Positions 1 through 8,962 of a DNA stretch of 48,823 nt are shown here, in pieces. Where the stretch lies: contig NZ_BCTQ01000043.1 in the NCBI RefSeq assembly GCF_001571365.1, positions 1 to 48,823 on the forward strand. Direction: 5' to 3'. Positions within the stretch are counted from its first letter, which is position 1. Each line of letters starts with the position of its first letter. Made by a program: the position numbers and the translations under genes. The notes beneath the pieces were generated by a model. The model had not been told where the DNA came from, made no database searches, and was given only the letters and a program-made list of their open reading frames with translations. This DNA is from Achromobacter denitrificans NBRC 15125 (lineage in GTDB: Bacteria; Pseudomonadota; Gammaproteobacteria; Burkholderiales; Burkholderiaceae_B).

Positions 1-718
1 CATCGACGGGGCCGCCGGCGCGGCGCTTGCGGCGCGCCTCGTCCTGCTGCGCGATCAGCGTGTCGAGTTGCGTTGCCAGCGCGGTCGACTTGCCGGTGCG
101 CGCCCAATCGGCGGCGGTCTGGCCCTTCGTATCGCGCGTGCCCACGTCCGCGCCGGATTTCAGCAGCAGGTCCACCATGGGCTTGCGGCCCGACAGCGCC
201 GCCATCATCAGGGGCGTTTCGCCGTTGGGCGCGGGCGCGTTAGGCATGGCGTGCTGCGCCAGCAGCAGGCGCGCCATCTCCATCTGCCCTTTCGAGGCCG
301 CGTAGTGCAGCGGCGTCCAGCCCAGCCGGTTGACCTGCGCGCCGCGCGCGATCAGCTTTTTCGCCCTTTCGGTCTGCCCCGCGATCGCCAGGTACATCAG
401 CGGCGTCTCGCCAGCGGGATTCTCCGCGTTCACGTCGGTGCGCTTGTCGGCCGCGATCACGTCGAACACGTTCCAGGCGCCGTCGACCACCGCCCGCATC
501 AGCGCCGGCTGGCCGTTCTTGTAGCGCACATTGGGATCCGCGCCCTGCTTGAGCAGGTCCCGGATGTCGTCCGGGTAGTCGTTGGCGACGTACACCCACC
601 AATCGGCGGGATTGGCGGCCTGGGCCGCCGGCACGGCCATCCCGAGCGCCAGCGCCAGCAGCGCCCCCCGGCAGCCTGACAGCAGGGCCCGATGGGCGGA
701 AGCGACATTGATAGGCAT
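1..718 (-). CDS. Secreted ankyrin-repeat protein (3' end outside window)
   Basis: The frame is read from ATG at 718 and stays open to the window edge, giving about 239 residues without a stop. Residues 1-34 form a signal peptide with a long n-region, a Leu/Ala core and an Ala-Gln-Ala cleavage site, so the protein is predicted to be periplasmic. About four to five ankyrin repeats follow, recognisable by the TPLMYLAIAG, TPLHYAASKG and TPLMMAALSG helices and the RGAQVN/KSGADVG loops. Ankyrin repeats mediate protein-protein contacts; no catalytic domain is visible. A basic segment (DEARRKRRAGG) lies near the truncated end. An AGGA ribosome-binding site sits just before the start. It lies 38 nt downstream of tatD and may be the last gene of the mltG-tmk-holB-tatD unit. 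Partner and function are unknown. Confidence 0.85.
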   Translation of the reverse strand, partial: MPINVASAHRALLSGCRGALLALALGMAVPAAQAANPADWWVYVANDYPDDIRDLLKQGADPNVRYKNGQPALMRAVVDGAWNVFDVIAADKRTDVNAENPAGETPLMYLAIAGQTERAKKLIARGAQVNRLGWTPLHYAASKGQMEMARLLLAQHAMPNAPAPNGETPLMMAALSGRKPMVDLLLKSGADVGTRDTKGQTAADWARTGKSTALATQLDTLIAQQDEARRKRRAGGPVD

Positions 719-756
719 GGGCATCCTAGAATTTACTTTAACTAAAATGGATTGGA
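719..756. other. AT-rich spacer between tatD and the ankyrin gene
   Basis: These 38 nt are strikingly A+T rich in an otherwise GC-rich operon. They carry the ribosome-binding site of the ankyrin gene. A secondary promoter or an mRNA processing site is possible, but no clear -35/-10 pair is seen. Confidence 0.4.
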
Positions 757-1527
757 TTATTTCTTTATCTTATTGAAAAGACGGAAGAAATTGTCCGTGG
801 AGGCACGCGCCACCTCCGCCACCGGGATCCCGCGCAGGTCGGCGATCTTCTCCGCCACGTGTATCACCTTGGACGGGTCGTTCAGCTTGCCGCGGTACGG
901 CACCGGCGCCAGGTAAGGCGAATCGGTTTCGATCAGCAGCCGGTCCAGCGGCACCTTCGCGGCCACTTGATGCACCAGCTGCGCGTTCTTGAACGTGACG
1001 ATGCCGGACAGCGAAATGTAGAAATTCTGGTCCAGTGCCGCCTGCGCGACCTCCCAGCTCTCGGTGAAGCAGTGCATCACGCCGCCCACCTCGGCCGCCT
1101 TCTCTTCGCGCAGCATGCGCACCGTGTCTTCGGCGGAGGCGCGCGTATGCACGATCAGCGGCAGGCCAGTATCGCGGGCCACGCGGATATGGCGGCGGAA
1201 GCGCTCGCGCTGCCAATCCAGCGGCTCCGACAGCCGGTAGTAGTCCAGGCCGGTCTCGCCGATGGCCACGACCTTCGGATGCGCGGACAGGCGCGCCAGT
1301 TCTTCCACCGAGGGATCGGGGGTGTCTTCGTAGTCGGGATGCACGCCCACCGAGGCCCACAGGTTGCCCTGCGGCTCGACCAGCGACATAAGGCCGGGCC
1401 ATTCCGGCATATTGACGCTGACGACCAGCGCGTGCGTCACCTGGTTGGCGGCCATCCGTTCGAGGATGGCGGGCAGGTCGGCGGCAAGCTCCGGGAAATT
1501 CAAATGGCAGTGGGAATCGACGTACAT
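757..1527 (-). CDS. tatD: TatD-family metal-dependent DNase
   Basis: The 256-aa protein has the full TatD/YcfH TIM-barrel signature: metal ligands H6 and H8 in DSHCHLN, E91 in GETGLDYY, H127 in LIVHTRA, H152 in GVMHCF and D202 in ETDSPYLAP. Family members are divalent-metal 3'-5' exonucleases/deoxyribonucleases acting in the cytoplasm, implicated in DNA repair; which paralogue (TatD, YcfH or YjjV) is not certain, but the holB-linked copy is normally YcfH-like. Length matches the family. It starts 66 nt after holB, and the mltG-tmk-holB-tatD order is widely conserved in proteobacteria. In many relatives a small PilZ-domain gene lies between holB and tatD; none fits here. Confidence 0.95.
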   Translation of the reverse strand: MYVDSHCHLNFPELAADLPAILERMAANQVTHALVVSVNMPEWPGLMSLVEPQGNLWASVGVHPDYEDTPDPSVEELARLSAHPKVVAIGETGLDYYRLSEPLDWQRERFRRHIRVARDTGLPLIVHTRASAEDTVRMLREEKAAEVGGVMHCFTESWEVAQAALDQNFYISLSGIVTFKNAQLVHQVAAKVPLDRLLIETDSPYLAPVPYRGKLNDPSKVIHVAEKIADLRGIPVAEVARASTDNFFRLFNKIKK

Positions 1528-1593
1528 GGTGAATCGGGATGAAAGTGCCGGCGCCCCGCCCCAGGCCGGGCAAAGCGCCGTCGGATCAAGGGC

Positions 1594-2691
1594 TTACGCC
1601 TGGCAGGATAGCACCACGCGCTGAAGGGTGGCGTGGGCGAACAGCTTGGCGTTGAGGGGGTGCGTGGCCAGCGCGCGCTGCCGCGTGAGCCAGCGGGCGG
1701 ATTCGGCCACCCGGGCCGGATTCATGCGCGCCGCGACCTGCGCCACGCTGCCCGCCAGGGCGGGGAAATAGCGCGCGGGCGCGCCCGCGCCGGCCAGCAT
1801 CAGGTCGGTATAGAGCCGTTGCAAGGCGTCGATCCATTCGCTGGCGGCCACCTTCTCCAGGGCCTCGGCCAGGGTGCCGACGTCGGGCGCCTGCCCATTG
1901 GCCAGCGGCCCCACCAGTTGCGTCAGCCAGGGCGGGCACGCGGCCTCGCCCGACTGCGCCAGGCGCAGCGCGGCCAACGGAGCGCCGCCGGCGGCGGCCA
2001 GCCATTCGCGCGCGGGCTCGACGTTCTGCTCCCGCAGCCACCGCAGCGCGGTCTCCGGGTCGGGCGCCGGCAGCGGCAGGCGCCGGCACCGCGACACCAA
2101 GGTCGGCAACAGGCGGTCCGGCGCGTCCGCCACCAGCAGGAAAACGGTGTGCGGCGGCGGCTCCTCCAGCACCTTGAGCAGGGCGTTGGACGACACCACG
2201 TTCAGCGCGTGGGCGGGATACAGCAGCGCCACCCGCCAGCCGCCGCGGTGCGTGGCGGTGTTGAACCAGGACTCCAGCGAGCGGATCTGGTCGATGCGGA
2301 TTTCCTTGGACGGAGCGCGTTTGCTCGCGCCGGTGGCCGGTTCGGCATCCTCCGCGGGCTCGGCGGCGTCGGCCCCCTCTTCCAGCGCCACGGCCTCGGG
2401 CCGGATGCGGCGCAGGTCGGGATGGTTGCCGCTGGCGAACCAGCCGCAGGCGGCGCAGCGCCCGCAGGCCAGGCCGTTCTCCGGCGTTTCGCACAGCAGG
2501 CTGGCCGCCGCGGCGACCGCGAAGTCCAGCTTGCCGATGCCGGCCAGGCCATGCACCAGCCAGGCGTGCGCGAAGCGGTCGCGGTTGCCCAGCCAGGCGC
2601 GCGCGGTTTCCATCTGCCACGGCAGGAATTGCGGCGCGCCGGGGGAACCGCCGTCGGCAGGCGCTGCGGTGGAGGAACGGGCCGCGCTCAT
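1594..2691 (-). CDS. holB: DNA polymerase III subunit delta'
   Basis: The 365-aa clamp-loader subunit is identified by its AAA+ fold: a degenerate P-loop GLAGIGK at residues 48-54 followed by Leu rather than Ser/Thr (as expected for the ATPase-inactive delta'), a zinc module with C67, C76, C79 and C82, and the SRC motif at 200-202. It is part of the gamma/tau complex that loads the beta sliding clamp. The start at 2691 was chosen because its ATG overlaps the tmk stop (ATGA), which implies translational coupling; the frame continues further upstream but would run into tmk. Residues about 104-130 are an acidic, Ala/Glu/Pro-rich insertion between the zinc module and the rest of the AAA+ domain, probably a flexible loop. 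Confidence 0.93.
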   Translation of the reverse strand: MSAARSSTAAPADGGSPGAPQFLPWQMETARAWLGNRDRFAHAWLVHGLAGIGKLDFAVAAAASLLCETPENGLACGRCAACGWFASGNHPDLRRIRPEAVALEEGADAAEPAEDAEPATGASKRAPSKEIRIDQIRSLESWFNTATHRGGWRVALLYPAHALNVVSSNALLKVLEEPPPHTVFLLVADAPDRLLPTLVSRCRRLPLPAPDPETALRWLREQNVEPAREWLAAAGGAPLAALRLAQSGEAACPPWLTQLVGPLANGQAPDVGTLAEALEKVAASEWIDALQRLYTDLMLAGAGAPARYFPALAGSVAQVAARMNPARVAESARWLTRQRALATHPLNAKLFAHATLQRVVLSCQA

Positions 2692-3311
2692 GCGGCCTGC
2701 CCCAGGAGTTCGCGCAGCCCCGCCTCCAGCCCGGCGCGGACCTCGGCGATGGTGCGCGTGGAATCGACGATGCGGATGCGGCCCGGGTCGGCGGCGGCGC
2801 GCGCATGGTAGGCCGCGCGGGTGCGCTCGAAGAAAGCCGCGCCTTCGCGCTCGAAGCGGTCGGGCTCGCGGGCGTCGGCCAGCCGCGCCCTGGCCACTTC
2901 CAGCGGCACGTCGAAGAGCCAGGTGCGGTCGGGCTGGCCCGCCCGCATCCAGTCCTCCAGGACCGCCACGCGCTCGGCGCCCAGGCCGCGCCCCCCGCCC
3001 TGGTAGGCGTAGGTGGCGTCCGTGTAGCGGTCGCACACGACCCAGGCGCCGCGCGCCAGCGCCGGTTCGATCACTTGCCGGACGTGCTCGCAGCGGGCGG
3101 CGAACATCAGCAGGGTTTCGGTATCCAGGCCCATCGGGTCGGCCAGCAGCAAGGCGCGCAGCTTTTCGCCCAGCGGCGTGCCGCCGGGCTCTCGGGTGGA
3201 CACCACGTCCAGCCCCTGCGCGCGCAGGAAATCGGCGATCCAGTCGGTGTGCGTGCTCTTGCCCGCGCCGTCGACGCCCTCCAGCGTAATGAAGCGTCCA
3301 CGCGAGGTCAT
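2688..3311 (-). CDS. tmk: Thymidylate kinase
   Basis: This 207-aa enzyme phosphorylates dTMP to dTDP with ATP in the cytoplasm, an essential step of dTTP synthesis. The P-loop [10 protein letters not shown] occupies residues 11-20. The [12 protein letters not shown] segment (DR(E/P)GG-type dTMP-binding motif) and [16 protein letters not shown] (DRY/DRH motif with the following lid region) are all present. Length is typical. Both ends overlap neighbours by 4 nt (ATGA): with mltG upstream at 3308-3311 and with holB downstream at 2688-2691. The three genes are therefore likely one translationally coupled transcript. Confidence 0.96.
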   Translation of the reverse strand: MTSRGRFITLEGVDGAGKSTHTDWIADFLRAQGLDVVSTREPGGTPLGEKLRALLLADPMGLDTETLLMFAARCEHVRQVIEPALARGAWVVCDRYTDATYAYQGGGRGLGAERVAVLEDWMRAGQPDRTWLFDVPLEVARARLADAREPDRFEREGAAFFERTRAAYHARAAADPGRIRIVDSTRTIAEVRAGLEAGLRELLGQAA

Positions 3312-4444
3312 TGGTCTTGTCCTTGTTGTACTTGCGGCGAGTCGGGTTCGTCGGCCGGCTCCGGGCTGGCCGGCGAGACCGGGGCTGCGGCGGGCGCCGG
3401 ACTCGGCGCGGCGTTGCGGCTCGGAGCCGTGTTCTGCCCCTGTCCCAGGATGTAGCGGGACACGTTGCGATTGTGCTCGGACAGGTTGACCGAGAATTCG
3501 CTGGTGCCGTTGCCGCGCGAAACGAAGAAGAGAAATTTGTGCTGCTCGGGCTGCACCGCCGCGAGCAGCGACGCCCGGCCTGCCGCCGCGATCGGCGTGG
3601 GCGGCAGGCCCGGCCGCGTGTAGGTGTTCCAGGGCGTGTCCGTCTGCAGGTCGCGCTTGCGGATCCGCCCCTGGTAGGCCTCGCCCATGCCGTAGATCAC
3701 GGTGGGGTCGGTCTGCAGCAGCATGCCGATCTTCAGGCGGTTGGTGAACACGCCGGACACGCGCCGGCGGTCGGGGCCGTGGCCCGTTTCCTTTTCGATG
3801 ATGGAGGCCAGCACCAGGGCTTCGTACGGCGTGCTGACGGGCAGGTCGGACTGGCGCTGGTCCCAGGTGCTTTGCAGGATGCGCTGGCCTTCCTGGTAGG
3901 CGCGGCGCAGCAGGTCGAAATCGGTGCTGCCCGGCGTGAAGATATAGGTGTCCGGAAAGAACATCCCTTCGGGATGCTTGATGTCGGACCCCAGGCGTTC
4001 CATCAGGGCTTCGTCCGACACGTCGCCCAGCGTCTGCTTGACGTCCGGATGCGAACGCAGCGCCTGGCGGATCTGCCGGAAAGTCCAGCCTTCCAGGAAG
4101 GTGATCTGCCGCTGCGTCATGTCGCCGCGGGCCAGCCGTTCGAGCAGCAGCCACGGCGTATCGCCGTTGATCGCCTGGTAGCCGCCGGCCTTCATCTGCT
4201 TGTCGAGCTCGGACAGGCGCGCCATCCAGACGAAACCGGGCTCCCACATCGGGACGCCGGCCTCGTTCAGCACGCGCGCAACCGTGCGCGGGCTGCTGCC
4301 CGGGTCCACCACGAAATCGATCTTGTCGGCCGACAGCTGCATGGGCCTGTGCATCCAATGCCAGGCGGCGCCCACCGCGGCGGCGGCGGCCAGCACGAGG
4401 AGCAGGAAAGACCACAAGACGTAAAAACGGAGTCGCTTCTTCAT
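3308..4444 (-). CDS. mltG: Endolytic murein transglycosylase MltG
   Basis: The 378-aa protein has an N-terminal membrane anchor (residues about 8-30) and a periplasmic YceG/MltG domain with the motif [14 protein letters not shown], in which E217 aligns with the catalytic Glu of E. coli MltG (E218). Family members cleave nascent glycan strands and are thought to terminate glycan polymerisation. A start 30 codons further upstream is open, but MKKRLRFYV at 4444 gives a proper anchor and is preceded by GGGA. Residues about 336-378 are a Pro/Ala/Ser-rich, probably disordered tail that the family core does not require. It is the first gene of the tmk-holB operon and is divergent from ygfZ. Confidence 0.94.
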   Translation of the reverse strand: MKKRLRFYVLWSFLLLVLAAAAAVGAAWHWMHRPMQLSADKIDFVVDPGSSPRTVARVLNEAGVPMWEPGFVWMARLSELDKQMKAGGYQAINGDTPWLLLERLARGDMTQRQITFLEGWTFRQIRQALRSHPDVKQTLGDVSDEALMERLGSDIKHPEGMFFPDTYIFTPGSTDFDLLRRAYQEGQRILQSTWDQRQSDLPVSTPYEALVLASIIEKETGHGPDRRRVSGVFTNRLKIGMLLQTDPTVIYGMGEAYQGRIRKRDLQTDTPWNTYTRPGLPPTPIAAAGRASLLAAVQPEQHKFLFFVSRGNGTSEFSVNLSEHNRNVSRYILGQGQNTAPSRNAAPSPAPAAAPVSPASPEPADEPDSPQVQQGQDQ

Positions 4445-4597
4445 AAGTCCCGGAAGTTTAATTGATCGCGCGGGCCTGTCGGGCCAAAAGAGGGGCCGGA
4501 GCGCGCCGTCCGCCCCTTTGCCCGGCGGGGACATGGCCCTGCCGAGCGGGGAACGCGGCTATCATCTGCGTTTTGATGTCGCGATACCCCCGCCGCC

Positions 4598-5599
4598 ATG
4601 CATGCTTTCCATTCTTCGATTCCCGCCAGCGCCGAAGGTTGCGCGCAATGCGCGCCGCTCGATGATTTCCTGGTCTTCTCCGCCGCCGGCGCCGACGCCC
4701 TGACCTTCCTGCACGGCCAGCTGACGCAGGACGTCACCGGCCTGCCCGCCGACGCCGCCCGCCTGGCCGGCTACTGCACCGCCAAGGGCCGCCTGCTGGC
4801 CACGCTGGTGATGTGGCGCGCGCCCGCCTCGGACGCGGATGACGCGCCCCGGCTCTACGGCCTGGTGCGCCAGGATCTCGCCCAGGCCCTGATCAAGCGC
4901 CTGTCGATGTTCGTGCTGCGCGCCAAGGCCAGGCTGGCGGCCACGCCGCTGCGCGTGGCGGGCGTGCTGGCCACGGAAGAACAGGCCGCCAGGCTGGAAG
5001 CCGCCGCGGGCGCCCTGCCGCGCGCGCCCTGGCAGCGCGCCGACCTGCCCTCGGGCACCTGGATCGCCGCGCCGTCCGCCGACGCGCGCCTGCGCTGGTG
5101 GTGGATCGCCTCGGACGAGCAGCTCGCCCAGGCGTCCGCCCTGGCCGGCGCGCTCCAACGGATTCCCGCCGCGCAGTGGCATGCCGCCGACCTCGCCGCC
5201 GGCATCCCCTGGATCACGGCCGCCACCCAGGACGTCTTCATCCCGCAAACCGTCAACCTGGACCTGATCCAGGGCGTCAGCTTCACCAAGGGCTGTTATC
5301 CGGGCCAGGAAGTGGTGGCGCGCAGCCACTATCGCGGCACGGTCAAGCGCCGCATGGCCTACGGCACCATCGCCGGCGCCGAGGCGCAAGGCGCGGCGCT
5401 GGCCGGCGTGGACGTCTACGACGCCGCCCAGCCCGGCGAGCCCACCGGCCGCATCGTGGATGCCGCCAGCGAGGACGGCGTGGTGTCGGTGCTGTTCGAG
5501 ACCGCGCTGGCCGCGCTGCCCGACGGCGACCTGCGCCTGGGCGCGGCCGACGGCCCGCGCATCGCGGCCGCTCCGCTGCCCTACTCCATCGCGCCCTGA
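4598..5599 (+). CDS. ygfZ: YgfZ-type folate-binding protein
   Basis: The 333-aa protein resembles the T-domain of glycine cleavage protein GcvT and carries the diagnostic KGCYPGQE motif at residues 231-238, with the conserved Cys at 233. YgfZ/IbaG-57-type proteins bind tetrahydrofolate and support maturation or repair of certain iron-sulphur enzymes, including the tRNA-modifying MiaB in E. coli. The protein is cytoplasmic and the length is normal. It is transcribed divergently from mltG (153 nt gap) and converges on the VIT-family gene with only 6 nt between stop codons. Confidence 0.92.
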   Translation: MHAFHSSIPASAEGCAQCAPLDDFLVFSAAGADALTFLHGQLTQDVTGLPADAARLAGYCTAKGRLLATLVMWRAPASDADDAPRLYGLVRQDLAQALIKRLSMFVLRAKARLAATPLRVAGVLATEEQAARLEAAAGALPRAPWQRADLPSGTWIAAPSADARLRWWWIASDEQLAQASALAGALQRIPAAQWHAADLAAGIPWITAATQDVFIPQTVNLDLIQGVSFTKGCYPGQEVVARSHYRGTVKRRMAYGTIAGAEAQGAALAGVDVYDAAQPGEPTGRIVDAASEDGVVSVLFETALAALPDGDLRLGAADGPRIAAAPLPYSIAP

Positions 5600-5605
5600 G
5601 GCCCG

Positions 5606-6295
5606 CTAGACCGCCACGCCGAACAGCGCGCCCACGGCGGCGGTCGCGGCCATCGCCAGGGCGCCCAGGATCGTCACCCGCAGCGCGGCCGGTCCCTTGG
5701 GCGCGCCCCCGGCCCGAGCGGCCAGGGCGCCCAGCCCCGCCAGACAGGCCACCGACGCGCCAATGACCCAGCCGATCAGCTGCGGCATCGGCGCCAGCGT
5801 CGCCACCAGCAACGGCAAGGCCGCGCCACCGGCGAACGACGCCGCCGACGCCACCGCGGCCTGCACCGGCCGGGCCCGGTTATGCACCGAAATGCCCAGT
5901 TCGTCGCGCGCGTGCGCATCGAGCGCGTCGTGGCTGGTCAGCTGGCGCGCCACCTGCGTGGCCAGGTCCCGGGTAAGCCCTCGTCCGACGTAGATATCGA
6001 TGAGTTCGGCCAGCTCCTCGCTGGAGTTGCGCTTGAGCGAACGCTGTTCCAGGCGCAGGTCCGCGGCCTCGGTATCCGCCTGCGACCGCACCGAGACGTA
6101 TTCGCCCGCGGCCATCGACAGGGCCCCGGCGACCAGCCCGGCCAGGCCCGACGTGAGGATGGCGCCATGCGTGGCCTGCGCGGCCGCGACGCCGGTAATC
6201 AGGCTGGCCGTGGACACGATGCCGTCGTTCGCGCCCAGCACGGCGGCGCGCAGCCAGTTGCTGCGAAAAATCCGATGATGTTCTCTAGGAGGCAT
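5606..6295 (-). CDS. VIT1/CCC1-family membrane transporter
   Basis: The 229-aa membrane protein begins with the family hallmark LGANDGIVSTASLITGV, followed by helices at about 45-65 (LVAGALSMAAGEYVSV, the second conserved signature) and three C-terminal helices from about 150 to the end. The cytoplasmic middle part (about 70-140) contains the Glu-rich metal-binding segment typical of vacuolar iron transporter relatives. Eukaryotic homologues move Fe2+ or Mn2+; the bacterial substrate here is inferred only. It stands alone: the upstream thioesterase gene ends 77 nt away behind a strong hairpin, and downstream it converges with ygfZ. Confidence 0.9.
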   Translation of the reverse strand: MPPREHHRIFRSNWLRAAVLGANDGIVSTASLITGVAAAQATHGAILTSGLAGLVAGALSMAAGEYVSVRSQADTEAADLRLEQRSLKRNSSEELAELIDIYVGRGLTRDLATQVARQLTSHDALDAHARDELGISVHNRARPVQAAVASAASFAGGAALPLLVATLAPMPQLIGWVIGASVACLAGLGALAARAGGAPKGPAALRVTILGALAMAATAAVGALFGVAV

Positions 6296-6325
6296 TGCCA
6301 GCTACCCATGCTACGCGCGACAAGC

Positions 6326-6365
6326 CGCGGGGCGGCCCCGCCTTCGTGGCCGGGACCGCCCCGCG
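6326..6365 (-). terminator. GC-rich hairpin closing the valine operon
   Basis: A perfect 10-bp stem, CGCGGGGCGG (6326-6335) pairing with CCGCCCCGCG (6356-6365), encloses a 20-nt loop just after the thioesterase stop codon. No T-run follows on the minus strand, so it is an intrinsic-like or 3'-stabilising hairpin rather than a textbook terminator. Confidence 0.55.
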
Positions 6366-6372
6366 CGGGAGT

Positions 6373-6810
6373 TCAGCGCGGCGTCACGCGCACCGCGGTT
6401 AGCAAGCCTATCACGCAAAGCGTGGCTTGCTCGCCCTCGTACGCATGGACTTCGACCTGGCAGATCGAGAGCCGCTTGCCGGGCTTGACCACCCGGCCGC
6501 TGGCGACGTAGCGGTCGCCCTTGGCGGGGGCCAGGAAGTTCATCTTGAACTCCGAGGTCAGCACGTCCTCGCCCGGCTCGAACAGCGTGTAGGCGGCATA
6601 GCCGCCAGCGCTGTCCGCGATCGTGGTGGAGATTCCGGCATGCAGGAAGCCGTTCTGCTGGCAGAGGTCGGCCCGGTAGGGCAGGACGATGTCCACCCGC
6701 CCGGGTTCCACCACGTCCAGCCCCGCGCCCAGCAGCGCCATGATGCTCTGCCGGTCGAAGCTGGACCGGACCCGGGAGGCCGGGTCCGAGGATGCCTGGA
6801 GCTGCGCCAT
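6373..6810 (-). CDS. PaaI-family hotdog thioesterase
   Basis: The 145-aa protein is a single hotdog domain of the PaaI/YdiI type, with the active-site segment QNGFLHAGISTTIADSAGG (central helix; His-Ala-Gly in place of the common HGG). Such enzymes hydrolyse acyl-CoA thioesters in the cytoplasm. Only 1 nt separates its start from the stop of mmsB, so it belongs to the branched-chain acyl-CoA operon. A housekeeping role, releasing CoA from stalled or toxic intermediates such as methacrylyl-CoA, is inference from position; substrate is not readable from sequence. Confidence 0.88.
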   Translation of the reverse strand: MAQLQASSDPASRVRSSFDRQSIMALLGAGLDVVEPGRVDIVLPYRADLCQQNGFLHAGISTTIADSAGGYAAYTLFEPGEDVLTSEFKMNFLAPAKGDRYVASGRVVKPGKRLSICQVEVHAYEGEQATLCVIGLLTAVRVTPR

Positions 6811-6811
6811 T

Positions 6812-7702
6812 TCAGTCCTGCTCGCGCTTGACCAGATTGACGATGCTGGAGAAGTCGAGCCTGCCCGACCCGCCCGCGCTGTGCAGGGAATACAGATTGC
6901 GCGCCAGTTCGCCCAGGGGGATGGAGGCCCGCGCCGACAGGGCCGCCTCTGCCGCCAGGCCCAGGTCCTTGAGCATCAAATCCACGCCGAAACCGCCCGC
7001 GTAGCCCTTGGAGGCCGGCGCATGCTCCATCACGCCGGGCCATGGGTTGTAGAGTTCGGTCGCCCAGTTGCGGCCGGAGCTCTTGGCGATGATGTCGGAC
7101 AGCACCTTGGGGTCCAGCCCGTTGGCCACGCCCAGCGCCAGCGCCTCGGAGGTGCCCGCCATCAGGATGCCGAGCAGCATGTTGTTGCAGATCTTGGCCA
7201 CCTGGCCGGCGCCCGCGGGGCCGGCATGGAAGATGTTCTTGCCCATTTTCTCCAGCACCGGGCGCGCGCGATCCAGGGCCGCGGCCTGCCCGCCGACGAT
7301 GAACGTCAGCGTGCCCGCCACCGCTCCCCCCGTGCCGCCCGAGACCGGGGCGTCGATCATGGCGATGCCGCGCACGTCGGCGGCCCTGGCCACCTTGCGG
7401 GCCGAGTCCGGCGCGATGGTGCTGCATTCGATGACCAGCGCGGAGGACGGGATCTTGCCCAGCAGGTCCTCGTCCAGGTACAGCCCCTCCACGTGCTTGC
7501 TGGCCGGGAGCATCGAGATCACCACCTCGGCGCCCTTGACGGCCTCGGCGGCCGAGGCGGCCGCCTTGGCGCCTGCGTCGGTCAGCCCTTTCACGGCCGC
7601 CGGCACCAGGTCGAAGACCGTGAGGCTATGGCCGGCCTTGACCAGGTTCAATGCCATGGGCGCGCCCATGTTGCCCAATCCGATAAACGCGATACTGCTC
7701 AT
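6812..7702 (-). CDS. mmsB: 3-hydroxyisobutyrate dehydrogenase
   Basis: The 296-aa enzyme has the N-terminal Rossmann motif FIGLGNMGAPMA (residues 6-17), the substrate-binding DAPVSGGTGGA segment (117-127) and the catalytic Lys K170 in AGAGQVAKICNNM. This combination is characteristic of the beta-hydroxyacid dehydrogenase family and, with the neighbouring genes, of 3-hydroxyisobutyrate dehydrogenase, which oxidises 3-hydroxyisobutyrate to methylmalonate semialdehyde with NAD+. Length matches MmsB. It lies 84 nt downstream of the hydrolase gene. The next enzyme of the pathway, MmsA, is not in the window. Confidence 0.93.
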   Translation of the reverse strand: MSSIAFIGLGNMGAPMALNLVKAGHSLTVFDLVPAAVKGLTDAGAKAAASAAEAVKGAEVVISMLPASKHVEGLYLDEDLLGKIPSSALVIECSTIAPDSARKVARAADVRGIAMIDAPVSGGTGGAVAGTLTFIVGGQAAALDRARPVLEKMGKNIFHAGPAGAGQVAKICNNMLLGILMAGTSEALALGVANGLDPKVLSDIIAKSSGRNWATELYNPWPGVMEHAPASKGYAGGFGVDLMLKDLGLAAEAALSARASIPLGELARNLYSLHSAGGSGRLDFSSIVNLVKREQD

Positions 7703-7786
7703 GATGTCTTGTCTCCTGTTGCCATTGCTGTAGGTATGGAATCATCGTGTACTGCGTAAGGGGAACCGGCCCGGCCGCCGGATGGG

Positions 7787-8962
7787 CTAGCGTCCTTCCT
7801 TGCCCAGGTCCGCGAGCGGATGGGGCTCGCCTTCGGGCCAGGGTTCGTCGAAGAACTTCTGCACCCAGGCGTCGGTCGCCATGTCCATGACCGCCGGATT
7901 CCAGCGCGGCGTCTTGTCCTTGTCGATCAGCAGCGCGCGGATGCCTTCGGCGAAATCGCCATGCGCGGTGCAGGCCAGCGCCGCGATGTACTCGGCGCGG
8001 AACACGTCGTCCAGCGAGCGCAGGCGCATGCGCTGCTGCAACGCGAACGACAGGCGCACCGAACCCGGCGAGCCCGCCAGCATGGTCGACGCGGCGCGCG
8101 CCAGCCAGGGGTCTTCGTGGTCCTTCAGGGCCGCCAGTTCTTCGTAGATGTCGTCCAGACGGTTGCCGCTGCACAGGCTGTTGATCAGGAACGAGTGCTG
8201 GCGCAGATTGCCGCCTTCCAGCGGCGTCTTCGGCTCCAGCGCCGTGAGGGCGCGGCGCAGCAGGCCGTCGTTGATCGAACGCGGGGGAATGGCGTCGTCC
8301 GCCGCCCCCGCGGCCTGGCCGGCCCACGGTTGCTCCTGCAGCGAGGCCAGCAGCTTGGGCCAGTCCGCGTGGTTCAGGCGGAAATCCGCCAGGCCGGCGA
8401 AAAATGCGTCGGCCGTATTCATGTGCGCGCCGGTCAGCGCCAGGAACAGGCCGATGCGGCCCGGCATGCGGTTGAGCAGCCAGCTGCCGCCCACGTCCGG
8501 GAACAGGCCGATCGTGACTTCCGGCATCGCCAGCCGCGAGGTTTCGCTCACCACCCGGTGGCTGGCGCCCATCATCAGGCCGATGCCGCCGCCCATGACG
8601 ATGCCGTGGCCCCAGCACAGCACTGGCTTGGGATAGCTGTGGATGCGGTAGTCCAGCCGGTACTCGTGCTCGAAGAAGCGCCGCGCGTACGCATTGCTCC
8701 AGCCGGACTTGCCCTCGTTCTCGCGCATGCTGCGGTAGAGCCCGTGCAGGTCTCCCCCGGCGCAGAACGCCTTCTCGCCCGCGCCCTGCAGCACCACCAG
8801 GGCCACCCCCGGATCGCTTGCCCAGACGTCGAGCTGCGCGGCCAGCAGGTCCACCATCTCCAGCGACAGGCCGTTCAGGGTCTGCGGCGAATTCAGCGTC
8901 GCGATCCCGAAGCGCATTCCATTGGCAGCGGCTTTTTCTTCGAACAGCACCGGTGCGTTCAT
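7787..8962 (-). CDS. 3-hydroxyisobutyryl-CoA hydrolase (enoyl-CoA hydratase/isomerase fold)
   Basis: The 391-aa crotonase-fold protein has FCAGGDL at 66-72, the oxyanion loop GHGIVMGGGIGLM at 118-130 and MPEVTIGLFPDVGGS at 146-160. The MPE..IGLFPDVGGS pattern and a length near 390 rather than 260 residues distinguish HIBYL-CoA hydrolases from simple hydratases. The reaction releases CoA from 3-hydroxyisobutyryl-CoA in valine degradation. The start at 8962 was chosen because its ATG overlaps the stop of the acyl-CoA dehydrogenase (ATGA); a longer open frame upstream would overlap that gene by about 250 nt. A plain enoyl-CoA hydratase annotation is the alternative. Confidence 0.88.
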   Translation of the reverse strand: MNAPVLFEEKAAANGMRFGIATLNSPQTLNGLSLEMVDLLAAQLDVWASDPGVALVVLQGAGEKAFCAGGDLHGLYRSMRENEGKSGWSNAYARRFFEHEYRLDYRIHSYPKPVLCWGHGIVMGGGIGLMMGASHRVVSETSRLAMPEVTIGLFPDVGGSWLLNRMPGRIGLFLALTGAHMNTADAFFAGLADFRLNHADWPKLLASLQEQPWAGQAAGAADDAIPPRSINDGLLRRALTALEPKTPLEGGNLRQHSFLINSLCSGNRLDDIYEELAALKDHEDPWLARAASTMLAGSPGSVRLSFALQQRMRLRSLDDVFRAEYIAALACTAHGDFAEGIRALLIDKDKTPRWNPAVMDMATDAWVQKFFDEPWPEGEPHPLADLGKEGR

